A stretch of DNA of 64,000 nt from Butyrivibrio sp. FCS014 (GTDB lineage: Bacteria > Bacillota > Clostridia > Lachnospirales > Lachnospiraceae). Shown here piece by piece: positions 35,873-43,484 of the stretch. The translations under genes and the position numbers were made by a program. The stretch covers positions 744,001 to 808,000 of the forward strand of contig NZ_JAHA01000019.1 in the NCBI RefSeq assembly GCF_000526935.1, written 5' to 3'. Under the pieces are notes generated by a model. The model made no database searches and was not told the origin of the DNA. It was given only the letters and a program-made list of their open reading frames with translations. How positions within the stretch are numbered: the first letter of the stretch is position 1; each line of letters begins with the position of its first letter.

Positions 35873-35923
35873 GGGCATTTGACTTAGGACTGCCGCATTA
35901 AGGTAATCCAAAGCCAAATGCCC
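35873..35923. terminator. Bidirectional terminator between CDF and GH36 genes
   Basis: GGGCATTTG and CAAATGCCC form a 9-bp stem that continues inward through CTT/AAG and GGA/TCC with single-base bulges. A and T runs flank both sides, so it suits both convergent genes. Confidence 0.88.
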
Positions 35924-35949
35924 GTTTTATTTATTGTTTTTCCAAATTC

Positions 35950-38343
35950 TTATGCTTCTTCGAAAAGATACAGTCTTGTATCGCCGGTTCTCATGATCCT
36001 GACATCCCCGTTATAGCCTGTGCCGGCAAAGGAGGAATTGAGGGTAAGGCCGCGCTTTGAAAGTGCAGCACCGGTGGCCACATCAACCTGTTTCTCACCG
36101 TTAAAGTTTGTGAATTTATCGATTATGTGATGTATTATGCCGTCCTGCTTAACATGTACGGGAGCCATGGTATTAACAAGACTTCCGAAGTCAAGGACGC
36201 TAAGAGGCACAACTCTGTTGGCAACATTATAGACCTTGCCATCATCAAGTCCCTTAGCCTTGATACATCTGTAGTCGTTGTTGGGCTTTGCACATCTCTC
36301 CACTGCAAAGGCAACAGCTCTTTTCCTGTCTCTTGAGACGATCATGTATCCGTCGTCGGGGAGTCTGTAGTAATCGCCAAACTGGAACACTTCTCTCCAC
36401 TTCTTGTAGAACTCCACCTGGTCGGCAATGATCTTCTTGTCACCGTCATTCATGTCGCACAGATTCAGCTCATAGCCAAAGCAGCCTGCTGCCGCGATCT
36501 CGAACCTGGTCTCAAGTGAGACATTGTTGAGAGTCTGATGGTTGGGGCATGCCGAAACATGGGCTCCTACTGTGCTTGCGGGGTAACCGTAGCTGTAGCC
36601 CCTCTGAATATCAAGTCTGCAGAAGGCATCCGTGTCATCGCTTCCCCAGATCTGAGGGAAGTATGAAAGGATACCAAGATCGAATCTGTTGCCGCCTGCA
36701 GAGCATCCCTCAAAGAGAATGTCAGGGAAGCTCTCGGTGAGCTCCTTCATAACCCTGTAAAGTCCAAGGTAATATCTGTGCTGAAACTCGCCCTGCCTGT
36801 CAGGGGCCAAAGATGCTGAATATCTGTCTGAGAAGATCCTGTTCATATCCCATTTAACGTAAGATATCTTCCCTGCGGAAAAGACCCTCTTCATGGAATC
36901 TATGATATAGTCCTGAACCTCAGTCCTTGTAAGGTCAAGGTTCATCTGAAATCTTCCCTTGGAATGTGGCTGCCCCGGGATCTGTACAGCCCAATCGGGA
37001 TGCGCCCTGTAAAGGTCACTGTCCTCGTTGACCATCTCCGGCTCCACCCATACACCGAACATCATGCCAAGAGAGTCGATCTTATCCGCCAGCTCTTTTA
37101 ACCCGCCGGGGAGCTTCTTCTTGTTCTCGTACCAGTCGCCAAGAGAACGATGGTCATCGTTGCGCACGCCAAACCAGCCATCGTCCATGACAAACAGCTC
37201 TATGCCGCAGTCCTTGGCCTCCTTTGCCAGCTTAAGAAGTGACCCCTGCGTAAAGTTAAAGTAGTTGGCCTCCCAGCTGTTGATAAGGATGGGACGGGCC
37301 TTGTCTCTCCAGGTGCCGCGGACAACGTGTTTTCTTACGAACTCATGCATATTGCGGCTCATACCGTTAAAGCCATCCTCAGAGAAGGCCATTACAGCTT
37401 CGGGAGCCTCAAGGCACTCTCCCTTTCCAAGAACCCAGCTAAAGCCTGTGGGCTGAATGCCGGATACAAAGCGGCTGTTAAAGGAGCCTGTGGAAGAAAG
37501 CGCTTCGTAATGATTGCCGCTGTAAATAAGGTTAAAGCCGAAGCACTCGCCGGTATTCTCTGCGGCGTCTGCCTCACTTACTATAACAAAAGGATTGGAT
37601 CTTGATCCGGATTCCCCTGCCGCCAGCTCTTCGCATGTAGCCTTGCCTGCTTTGCAGATCATCTCGGATCTGCTCATCTCATAGGCCCATCTTCCGTGGA
37701 AGGAAGTGAACTTAAGGCCTGTCTCGTAGAAATCAACCGATGTACTCAGGAGCCTTTCAACTCTCACATCAGCATCGCTGTCATTGTAAATAACTGCGCT
37801 TCTTGTGATTACGTCGCAGTCCGGGAATACGGAATAGATAAGGTCAAGCCTTGTGCCGTAGGCCTTGTGGGAAAGCTTTACAATAAGCTGCTGCGCACTG
37901 TCCGTATCGTCATAGGATGAAGGAAGGGTCTTAAGCAGCTCTTTTCCCTTTCTGATCTCATAGTCGTAGAACAGGAAATCCACGGTATTGCTGCCGTCAG
38001 CGTAGGTCAGCTCAACCATGGGATCTCTTATATCGCCCTTACCAAAGCTCGACATCTCAAGCCCAAGCTGCTCAAGGAAAACCTGGGGATGCTCATCGGA
38101 GTAATAGTTCATATTTCCGCCGCCGAAGCTGTGCTTGGGCGCAATGGCTTTTACTATATTGTCGATAAGCTCCTTGTCCTGAGTCTCAAGATCGATCTCG
38201 TCCCTGATCTTCTCATATTTGTCACGGGAAAAGAGTGATCCTCCGAAATGAAGGTGCTCTAAATGCCCCGAATCAAGCTTTCTGAACATGTAAGAAACAT
38301 TAGCGGTCTGTAAAAGGAATATATTTCCGTCAGAGTATATCAT
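35950..38343 (-). CDS. Alpha-galactosidase, glycoside hydrolase family 36
   Basis: The 797-residue enzyme hydrolyses terminal alpha-galactosyl residues, as in raffinose, stachyose or galactomannan fragments. An N-terminal beta-sandwich (about 1-330) precedes the barrel. MDDGWFG (386-392) marks substrate binding, KWDMNR holds the nucleophile D499, and WGSDDTDA the acid/base (D569/D570). CSAGGNRFDLG is also typical. No signal peptide is seen, so it acts on imported oligosaccharides. The ATG at 38343 follows GGAGG. It ends a three-gene run pepD-tetR-GH36, 13 bp after the regulator gene, which may therefore control it. Confidence 0.95.
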   Translation of the reverse strand: MIYSDGNIFLLQTANVSYMFRKLDSGHLEHLHFGGSLFSRDKYEKIRDEIDLETQDKELIDNIVKAIAPKHSFGGGNMNYYSDEHPQVFLEQLGLEMSSFGKGDIRDPMVELTYADGSNTVDFLFYDYEIRKGKELLKTLPSSYDDTDSAQQLIVKLSHKAYGTRLDLIYSVFPDCDVITRSAVIYNDSDADVRVERLLSTSVDFYETGLKFTSFHGRWAYEMSRSEMICKAGKATCEELAAGESGSRSNPFVIVSEADAAENTGECFGFNLIYSGNHYEALSSTGSFNSRFVSGIQPTGFSWVLGKGECLEAPEAVMAFSEDGFNGMSRNMHEFVRKHVVRGTWRDKARPILINSWEANYFNFTQGSLLKLAKEAKDCGIELFVMDDGWFGVRNDDHRSLGDWYENKKKLPGGLKELADKIDSLGMMFGVWVEPEMVNEDSDLYRAHPDWAVQIPGQPHSKGRFQMNLDLTRTEVQDYIIDSMKRVFSAGKISYVKWDMNRIFSDRYSASLAPDRQGEFQHRYYLGLYRVMKELTESFPDILFEGCSAGGNRFDLGILSYFPQIWGSDDTDAFCRLDIQRGYSYGYPASTVGAHVSACPNHQTLNNVSLETRFEIAAAGCFGYELNLCDMNDGDKKIIADQVEFYKKWREVFQFGDYYRLPDDGYMIVSRDRKRAVAFAVERCAKPNNDYRCIKAKGLDDGKVYNVANRVVPLSVLDFGSLVNTMAPVHVKQDGIIHHIIDKFTNFNGEKQVDVATGAALSKRGLTLNSSFAGTGYNGDVRIMRTGDTRLYLFEEA

Positions 38344-38356
38344 AGCCCATCCTCCA

Positions 38357-38926
38357 TCACATTCTGTCAGTTCTGATACCGTTGATGACGATATCGATCA
38401 TTGTATTAAGGGATTCCTCGTAGGTCAGGTCCGTCTTTGAGAGGCTCTCGGTACTGAGGAACTTCTCAATGGCCCCCTCAATGGTGAGCTTTATCACCTC
38501 GATGGGAACATCACGGATATACCCCTCGTCTATTGCCTGCTTCATCAGTTTCTCGGTGGCATCCCAGTCACTCTCCACCCTCTCGGCTACCCTGTTGTAT
38601 ATGGCAGGGTATTTGTCCCTCAGCTGATAGACCTTTCTGAAATCGATGTTCCTGTAGTTATCGGGAAGACACACGATAACCCTGGAAAGCTTTTCCACTA
38701 TATCAAGGGAATCGTCCGCCAGAATCTCTGCCTCTTTTTCCTTGAGAGCAGAAAAACCGTAATCAACAGTTGCCAAAAACAGTTCGTCCTTGTCGTTGAA
38801 CTCCTTGTAAATGGTCTTCTTGCTGATGTGAAGCTCCCTGGACACATCGTCCATGGTGAACTTCATTCCCTTCTGATTGAACTGACTTATGACCGCATCC
38901 ATGATGCTCTGTCTTACACTACCCAT
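38357..38926 (-). CDS. TetR/AcrR-family transcriptional regulator
   Basis: From the ATG at 38926 (AGGAGG 7 bp upstream) this is 189 residues; a longer frame to 38962 lacks a better site. The N-terminal helix-turn-helix is clear: KFTMDDVSRELHISKKTIYK, followed by EFNDKDELF. The remainder is the helical ligand-binding and dimer domain. It lies between pepD and the alpha-galactosidase gene in the same direction. TetR proteins usually repress their own operon or a neighbour; the ligand cannot be read from the sequence. Confidence 0.92.
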   Translation of the reverse strand: MGSVRQSIMDAVISQFNQKGMKFTMDDVSRELHISKKTIYKEFNDKDELFLATVDYGFSALKEKEAEILADDSLDIVEKLSRVIVCLPDNYRNIDFRKVYQLRDKYPAIYNRVAERVESDWDATEKLMKQAIDEGYIRDVPIEVIKLTIEGAIEKFLSTESLSKTDLTYEESLNTMIDIVINGIRTDRM

Positions 38927-38974
38927 TGTTAACCCTCCTGGTTTCCCATTAACCTCTTCCATTCCCCAATGATA

Positions 38975-40411
38975 TTACTTCAATACTTCTTTGAGATAAT
39001 CCCATACGTTGGCTGTTGACTTAACCGACAGTTTCTCCTTCGGTGAGTGGATGTCAAGCATGTCGGGGCCTATTGAAATGCAGTCAAGGCCTTCGATCTT
39101 CTCGCTTAAGATTCCGCACTCAAGGCCTGCGTGGATAGCCTCAACCTTGGGATCCCTTCCGTACATTTTTCTGTACACTTCAACCATGTGCTCGCGAAGA
39201 GCTGAGTTTGGGTTGAACTTCCAGCCGGGATACTTGCCGCTGATGCTGGTGGTTGCACCAAAGCTCTCTGCAAGAATGATAAGCTTTCTAAGAAGATAAT
39301 CCTTGGAAGTCTCAACGCTGCTTCTTACGGACTGCTCAAGAACGATCTCATCCTCGCTTGTTGTGAGAACTCCAAGATTTAATGAGGTCTCAACCAGTCC
39401 CTCAACAGATGCGCTCATGGCCTGAGCTCCGTCCGGCATAACATTGATAAGCTCAAGGGCCTTTTTGCCGTCCTCATTGGAGATTGCAAGAGCCTCCTGC
39501 TCGCTCTCTTTAGTAACCTTTATTGTCACATCAGGATCTTTTACCTCAAGCTCGCCCTTTACGGCTGCAAGGGTCTTTGCAATGCTTTCTGCAAATTTCT
39601 CTGTATCGTCCCCGGCAACCACTACCTCTGCTGTAGCAGAAGCAGGAATGGCATTGTCAGCAACGCCGCCCTTAATATCAATGATCCTGAAATCGGCATC
39701 CCCGGCAGCTTCAAGAAGCGCTCTTGCAGCAATAATGTTGGCATTGCCCCTGCCGTACTTTATCATCTCTCCTGAGTGGCCGCCCTTTAAGCCGCCAACC
39801 TCAACAAGCACCTTAACTCCTGCGAAGGCCTGTCTCTTAACAGGAAGGTGTGAGTAGATCCTTGCTCCGCCTGCGCAGCTTGTGATGAACACGCCCTCTT
39901 CCTCGTTGTCCAGGTTGATCATGGTCTTTCCCTTAAGGGATGAAAGGTCGATGGCTGCAGCACCGAACATTCCGGTCTCCTCGTTGGTGGTGATTACTAC
40001 CTCAAGAGGCGGATGAGGGATATCCTTGGAATCAAGAAGAGCCAGGCTGTAAGCCACAGCGATTCCGTCATCTCCTCCAAGACTGGTGCCGTTGGCCCAT
40101 ACATATTCTCCGTCTGTTGTAACATCAAGGCCGTCGGTCTTCATATCGATGTCCGTGGCTTTGTCGGAAACCGCAACCATATCCATGTGTCCCTGAAGGA
40201 TCACAGGGGCCTTGTCCTCGTAGCCTGCTGTTCCGGGAGCTTTGATGATGACATTGAGCTCCTCATCCTGAGTAACCTCAAGATTTCTCTCTTTGGCAAA
40301 AGAGACAAGATAGTCGCTTATCTTCTGAAGATTACCTGAACCATGAGGGATCCTGCAGATCTCCTCAAAATAATGAAATACCTCTCGGGGCTGCAAATTT
40401 TCAAGAGCCAT
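38975..40411 (-). CDS. pepD: Aminoacyl-histidine dipeptidase (M20C)
   Basis: The 478-residue cytosolic metallopeptidase cleaves Xaa-His and other dipeptides. Metal and catalytic residues appear in order: QGHMDMV (H and catalytic D), SLGGDDGIAVA (bridging D), NEETGMFGA (catalytic and metal E pair), and near the C terminus EAIHAGLECG (H). Length fits PepD. Start ATG at 40411 follows GCGAGGACAAAAAT. It begins about 45 bp after the hairpin terminator of the infC operon and heads the pepD-tetR-GH36 run. No clear promoter of its own was found in the short gap. Confidence 0.95.
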   Translation of the reverse strand: MALENLQPREVFHYFEEICRIPHGSGNLQKISDYLVSFAKERNLEVTQDEELNVIIKAPGTAGYEDKAPVILQGHMDMVAVSDKATDIDMKTDGLDVTTDGEYVWANGTSLGGDDGIAVAYSLALLDSKDIPHPPLEVVITTNEETGMFGAAAIDLSSLKGKTMINLDNEEEGVFITSCAGGARIYSHLPVKRQAFAGVKVLVEVGGLKGGHSGEMIKYGRGNANIIAARALLEAAGDADFRIIDIKGGVADNAIPASATAEVVVAGDDTEKFAESIAKTLAAVKGELEVKDPDVTIKVTKESEQEALAISNEDGKKALELINVMPDGAQAMSASVEGLVETSLNLGVLTTSEDEIVLEQSVRSSVETSKDYLLRKLIILAESFGATTSISGKYPGWKFNPNSALREHMVEVYRKMYGRDPKVEAIHAGLECGILSEKIEGLDCISIGPDMLDIHSPKEKLSVKSTANVWDYLKEVLK

Positions 40412-40454
40412 ATTTTTGTCCTCGCTTTATCTTAAACATTTTAAGCACACAAAT

Positions 40455-40482
40455 AGGAGTCTAAGTATTACCTTAGACTCCT
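40455..40482 (-). terminator. Hairpin at the end of the infC-rpmI-rplT operon
   Basis: A perfect 11-bp stem (AGGAGTCTAAG and its complement) with a 6-nt loop. The downstream minus-strand sequence TATTTGTG is only partly T-rich, so some read-through into pepD is possible. Confidence 0.65.
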
Positions 40483-40531
40483 CTATTTTACTACTCGGAA
40501 ACTATTTTTACAACTTTAGTTTACGCGATTA

Positions 40532-40888
40532 TTATGCAATCTTAGCTTTTGCAAGCTCAGCAAGTGTCTTGAATCCGTCGGGATCGTTAACAGCCAGCTC
40601 AGCAAGCATCTTGCGGTTGATATCTACACCTGCAAGCTTAAGGCCGTGCATCATGTTGCTGTATGAAAGGCCGTTGATACGAGCTGCAGCGTTGATACGT
40701 GTGATCCAGAGAGATCTCATATCCCTCTTCTTCTGCTTACGTCCTGCGAATGCAGAAGTAAGTGCTCTCATAACAGACTGCTTAGCAACTCTGTACTGCT
40801 TTGATCTTGCTCCTCTGTAGCCCTTAGCGAGCTTAAGTACTCTATTGTGCTTCTTCTTGGCATTTAATGCGCCTTTTACTCTTGCCAT
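40532..40888 (-). CDS. rplT: 50S ribosomal protein L20
   Basis: The 118-residue protein starts [20 protein letters not shown] and contains the basic N-terminal extension and [13 protein letters not shown] signature of L20, which binds 23S rRNA early in 50S assembly. In Bacillus it also binds the leader of its own operon and causes premature termination; a fitting leader is seen upstream of infC here. AGGAGG lies ahead of the ATG. It is the third gene of infC-rpmI-rplT. Confidence 0.98.
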   Translation of the reverse strand: MARVKGALNAKKKHNRVLKLAKGYRGARSKQYRVAKQSVMRALTSAFAGRKQKKRDMRSLWITRINAAARINGLSYSNMMHGLKLAGVDINRKMLAELAVNDPDGFKTLAELAKAKIA

Positions 40889-40944
40889 TTTAAAATCCTC
40901 CTAAAATAATCAAATTACCGAACAGTGTTTCTGCCTGATTGAAA

Positions 40945-41142
40945 TTAAGCGTAAGGCAGAATCTGCTTCATTGTCTTAACGTTTGTTGCGTCAACAAGTC
41001 CGGCATGTCTGAGATTTCTCTTTCTCTTTGTGGACTTCTTTGTAAGAATGTGGCGCTTATACGCTTTGTTTCTCATGAGCTTGCCTGTGCCTGTAACCTT
41101 GAATCTCTTGGCAGCTGCTCTCTTTGTCTTCATCTTCAGCAT
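40945..41142 (-). CDS. rpmI: 50S ribosomal protein L35
   Basis: The 65-residue basic protein ([20 protein letters not shown] at the start, then [17 protein letters not shown]) is L35. A start at the internal ATG (MKTKRAA, two codons later) is equally possible. The ribosome binding site AGGAGGAACAA favours the first. It lies between infC and rplT as in most bacteria. Confidence 0.97.
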   Translation of the reverse strand: MLKMKTKRAAAKRFKVTGTGKLMRNKAYKRHILTKKSTKRKRNLRHAGLVDATNVKTMKQILPYA

Positions 41143-41180
41143 TGCTTGTTCCTCCTGTTAAATAAATGTTTTCATTGTAT

Positions 41181-41197
41181 GATATACGGATTGCTCT
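41181..41197. repeat. Short intergenic repeat, copy A
   Basis: TGATATACGGATTGCTC occurs here, between infC and rpmI, and again exactly at 50601-50617. At this copy the sequence is followed by TATATCA, so it can fold into a weak hairpin (41181-41214). Confidence 0.5.
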
Positions 41198-41241
41198 GTA
41201 TTAACCTATATCATATTTATCTTTAACCAAACGGCTAATGA

Positions 41242-41751
41242 TCAGTTTTTCTTCTCGGCAAGGAACATTGTCATACTGCGTCCCTCAACCTTAGGTGCCT
41301 TCTCAACAACGGCCACATCTGAAAGTGCATCGGCGAAATCCGTAAGGATATGTACGCTTGCGCCCATGTGAGCCATCTCACGACCACGGAAACGAAGTGT
41401 GATCTTAACGCGGTTGCCTTTCTCAAGGAACTTCTTGGCCGCATTAACCTTGGTATTAAGATCGTTGGTATCGATGTTGGGAGAAAGTCTGATTTCCTTG
41501 ATCTCAACAGTCTTCTGCTTCTTGCGGGCTTCCTTCTCCTTGCGCAGCTGCTCATACTTGAACTTGCCGTAATCAACAACTCTGCACACAGGGGGCTTCG
41601 CTGTGGGAGCGATCATAACAAGATCTACACCCTCATCCTCTGCTATCTTCCTTGCGTCCTGAATGGACATAACCCCGAGCTGGTCACCTTCCGGACCAAT
41701 CACACGAACTTCCTTAGCTCTGATCTGATCGTTAATGAATAAATCGCTAAT
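41242..41751 (-). CDS. infC: Translation initiation factor IF-3 with a probable AUU start
   Basis: The 169-residue protein keeps initiator tRNA selection accurate on the 30S subunit. FINDQIRAKEVRVIGPEGDQLG begins the N domain (split here only by the line of text), and RFRGREMAHMG lies in the C domain. The frame is open upstream to 41823, but that part overlaps the attenuator hairpin. The best ribosome binding site GGAGGG (41759-41764) lies 7 bp before an ATT codon at 41751, giving a protein that starts (M)SDLFINDQIR, normal for the family. AUU starts are the known means by which IF3 limits its own synthesis. First gene of infC-rpmI-rplT. Confidence 0.93.
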   Translation of the reverse strand: MSDLFINDQIRAKEVRVIGPEGDQLGVMSIQDARKIAEDEGVDLVMIAPTAKPPVCRVVDYGKFKYEQLRKEKEARKKQKTVEIKEIRLSPNIDTNDLNTKVNAAKKFLEKGNRVKITLRFRGREMAHMGASVHILTDFADALSDVAVVEKAPKVEGRSMTMFLAEKKN

Positions 41752-41775
41752 TGCCTTACCCTCCGTAAACATTGC

Positions 41776-41805
41776 AAAAAAAGTGGATACACGCATGTAT
41801 CCACT
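41776..41805 (-). terminator. Attenuator terminator in the infC leader
   Basis: AGTGGATACA and TGTATCCACT form a perfect 10-bp stem with a 4-nt loop, followed on the minus strand by a run of T (41775-41781). It lies between promoter and infC, so it must be conditional. Confidence 0.92.
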
Positions 41806-41921
41806 AAATCTTCTCACAATCAATCCATCCCTTACGGGGAAGATTTGAAGAGATATTAACCGCTGCCAGCGTCGCCGCAGGGTGAGAGTGGATACTCTGC
41901 TTTGTTCTCAAATACTGGTAT
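41806..41921 (-). promoter_or_regulatory. L20-type leader with antiterminator arm
   Basis: The leader RNA carries AGTATCCACT (minus strand of 41887-41896), which can pair at 9 of 10 positions with the 5' arm of the attenuator and so prevent terminator formation. A second stem AAATCTTC/GAAGATTT encloses a CCCC...GGG hairpin. The arrangement fits autoregulation by L20 in Firmicutes infC operons, though the L20 contact residues were not checked. Confidence 0.75.
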
Positions 41922-41950
41922 AAGATAACACATGGAAAAAGAACTGTCAA
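41922..41950 (-). promoter_or_regulatory. Promoter of infC-rpmI-rplT
   Basis: Minus-strand TTGACA (41945-41950) and TATCTT (41922-41927) have a 17-bp spacer. Confidence 0.85.
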
Positions 41951-41960
41951 CATCTTTTTG

Positions 41961-41969
41961 TGATATAAT
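41961..41969 (+). promoter_or_regulatory. Extended -10 promoter of the MFS gene
   Basis: TGATATAAT is a full extended -10, 36 bp ahead of the MFS start codon. It lies only 10 bp from the -35 of the divergent infC promoter, so the two cannot easily be occupied together. Confidence 0.6.
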
Positions 41970-42005
41970 ATTACGGTCAAAAGATATTCGGGGGAGGGGA
42001 AAGCA

Positions 42006-43397
42006 ATGACAACCAATGAAAAGGAACAGCGACAGCTGGCAAAACTGCAGGCGGAGTCTGCAAGAAGGAAGCCTATCCATTACATAGGACTGGCTATGAT
42101 AGTGCTCACCATCATTTATATAGTAGATGAGATCACTTCAAACATGAACTCGGCGATGCAGCCCTATGTGCTGTTCGATCTTTTTAACATCACTTCAAGA
42201 AACGTCAATTCACAGGAGTACACCAATGCCTTCAACGTAGTGGCTCCCATCCAGGTCTTTTCCAATTTTCTGCTTATTATAACACCTTTTTACAAGGCAC
42301 TTTCTGACAAATACGGCCGCAAGCTCTTTCTCATGCTCAATACCATCGGAATGGGCCTTGGAATGTGCATCGTAATGACTGCTCAGAATGTTGTCTGGTA
42401 TATTCTGGGAATGCTCTTTATGATGTTCTTTACTCCAAATGACATGCAGGTTCTTTATATCATGGAGACCGCGCCCAAGGAAAAGAGAGCTACCTACAGC
42501 TTTGTTGCAAAGGGCATTGCACTGGTGAGTGTTTCCCTGATCGGTGTCTTCTCAAGGATGTTTCTTAAGGAAACCGTGCCTTCAAGCTGGCGAATGGTAT
42601 ATCTGATCCCGGTAATCTCGGCTCTTGTGATCGGAGGTCTTTCCTATTTCTTCATGCGGGAAACTCCTGTCTTCCTGGAGCAGCGTATCGGCTATTTGTC
42701 TCTTAGCAGTGAGGAACGTGAGCAGAAGAAGAAAGAGGACAAAGCTGCCGGCACTTCAGAAGACGGCGGTGTTTTCAAGGCCATAAAATTCATCTTTACC
42801 AACAGGCAGCTTCGCTGGATCCTGATCGCAGGCTTTATATTCTTTGCAACTACCTTTTACACTTCATATTATGCAACGGTCCTGGAAGGAGCCATGTCCA
42901 CAGAGATGGTGGCCACCGCACTGGTGATATATCCCTTCTTTAACGGACTTATCACCATCTTAAGCGGCTTTTTCTCTGATAAGCTGGGCCGCAAAAAAGT
43001 CTGTCTCATCCTGGGGAGCCTTGCCATTTTCGGCCTTCTGGCCTTCGTGCTCTCCTGCCGTCTGCATCTTGGCCCCATCGCTGCAGGCATAGCCTATGGC
43101 TGCTCCATCGGAGGCCTTTGGTCCATGTCCGATACACTGATCCTGACAATGCCCGCGGAGTCGTCACCCTCAGGCATGCGTTCCTCTGTCATGGGTACCA
43201 TTTCAGTCCTCATAGGAGGCGGAATGTTCCTGGGACAGGCGCTGTTTATCATCTGTCAGAACTTCATGCCCATGGACATTCTTTTCATGATCATCTGCCT
43301 GCCCTTCATGGCTCTTTCCCTTATCATTCTGCTGCTTAAGGTTAAAGAGACCAAAGACGCAGATCTTGATAATATCACAGTGGATACCTACCGCTGA
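42006..43397 (+). CDS. Major facilitator superfamily transporter
   Basis: The 463-residue protein has 12 predicted transmembrane helices and a central cytoplasmic loop (about 235-260, rich in K/E/S). The family loop motif between helices 2 and 3 appears as LSDKYGRKLF, and its counterpart in the second half as FSDKLGRKKV. The N-terminal 25 residues are cytoplasmic and charged. Closest in style to sugar-type or metabolite:H+ MFS carriers, but no substrate motif is recognisable. GGGGAGGGGAAAGCA precedes the ATG. It is monocistronic with a strong terminator, and its promoter faces that of infC. Confidence 0.92.
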   Translation: MTTNEKEQRQLAKLQAESARRKPIHYIGLAMIVLTIIYIVDEITSNMNSAMQPYVLFDLFNITSRNVNSQEYTNAFNVVAPIQVFSNFLLIITPFYKALSDKYGRKLFLMLNTIGMGLGMCIVMTAQNVVWYILGMLFMMFFTPNDMQVLYIMETAPKEKRATYSFVAKGIALVSVSLIGVFSRMFLKETVPSSWRMVYLIPVISALVIGGLSYFFMRETPVFLEQRIGYLSLSSEEREQKKKEDKAAGTSEDGGVFKAIKFIFTNRQLRWILIAGFIFFATTFYTSYYATVLEGAMSTEMVATALVIYPFFNGLITILSGFFSDKLGRKKVCLILGSLAIFGLLAFVLSCRLHLGPIAAGIAYGCSIGGLWSMSDTLILTMPAESSPSGMRSSVMGTISVLIGGGMFLGQALFIICQNFMPMDILFMIICLPFMALSLIILLLKVKETKDADLDNITVDTYR

Positions 43398-43418
43398 TCT
43401 GTTCTTCAGCAATAAAAG

Positions 43419-43457
43419 AGGGACATTAGAACTGTATACTACAGAACTAATGTCCCT
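43419..43457. terminator. Terminator between MFS and HD-GYP genes
   Basis: AGGGACATTAG pairs with CTAATGTCCCT (11 bp), and an inner CTGTA/TACAG stem extends it. A run on the left and T run on the right suit both convergent genes. Confidence 0.9.
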
Positions 43458-43484
43458 TTTTGAATTCATGAGAATTCTGTTTCT

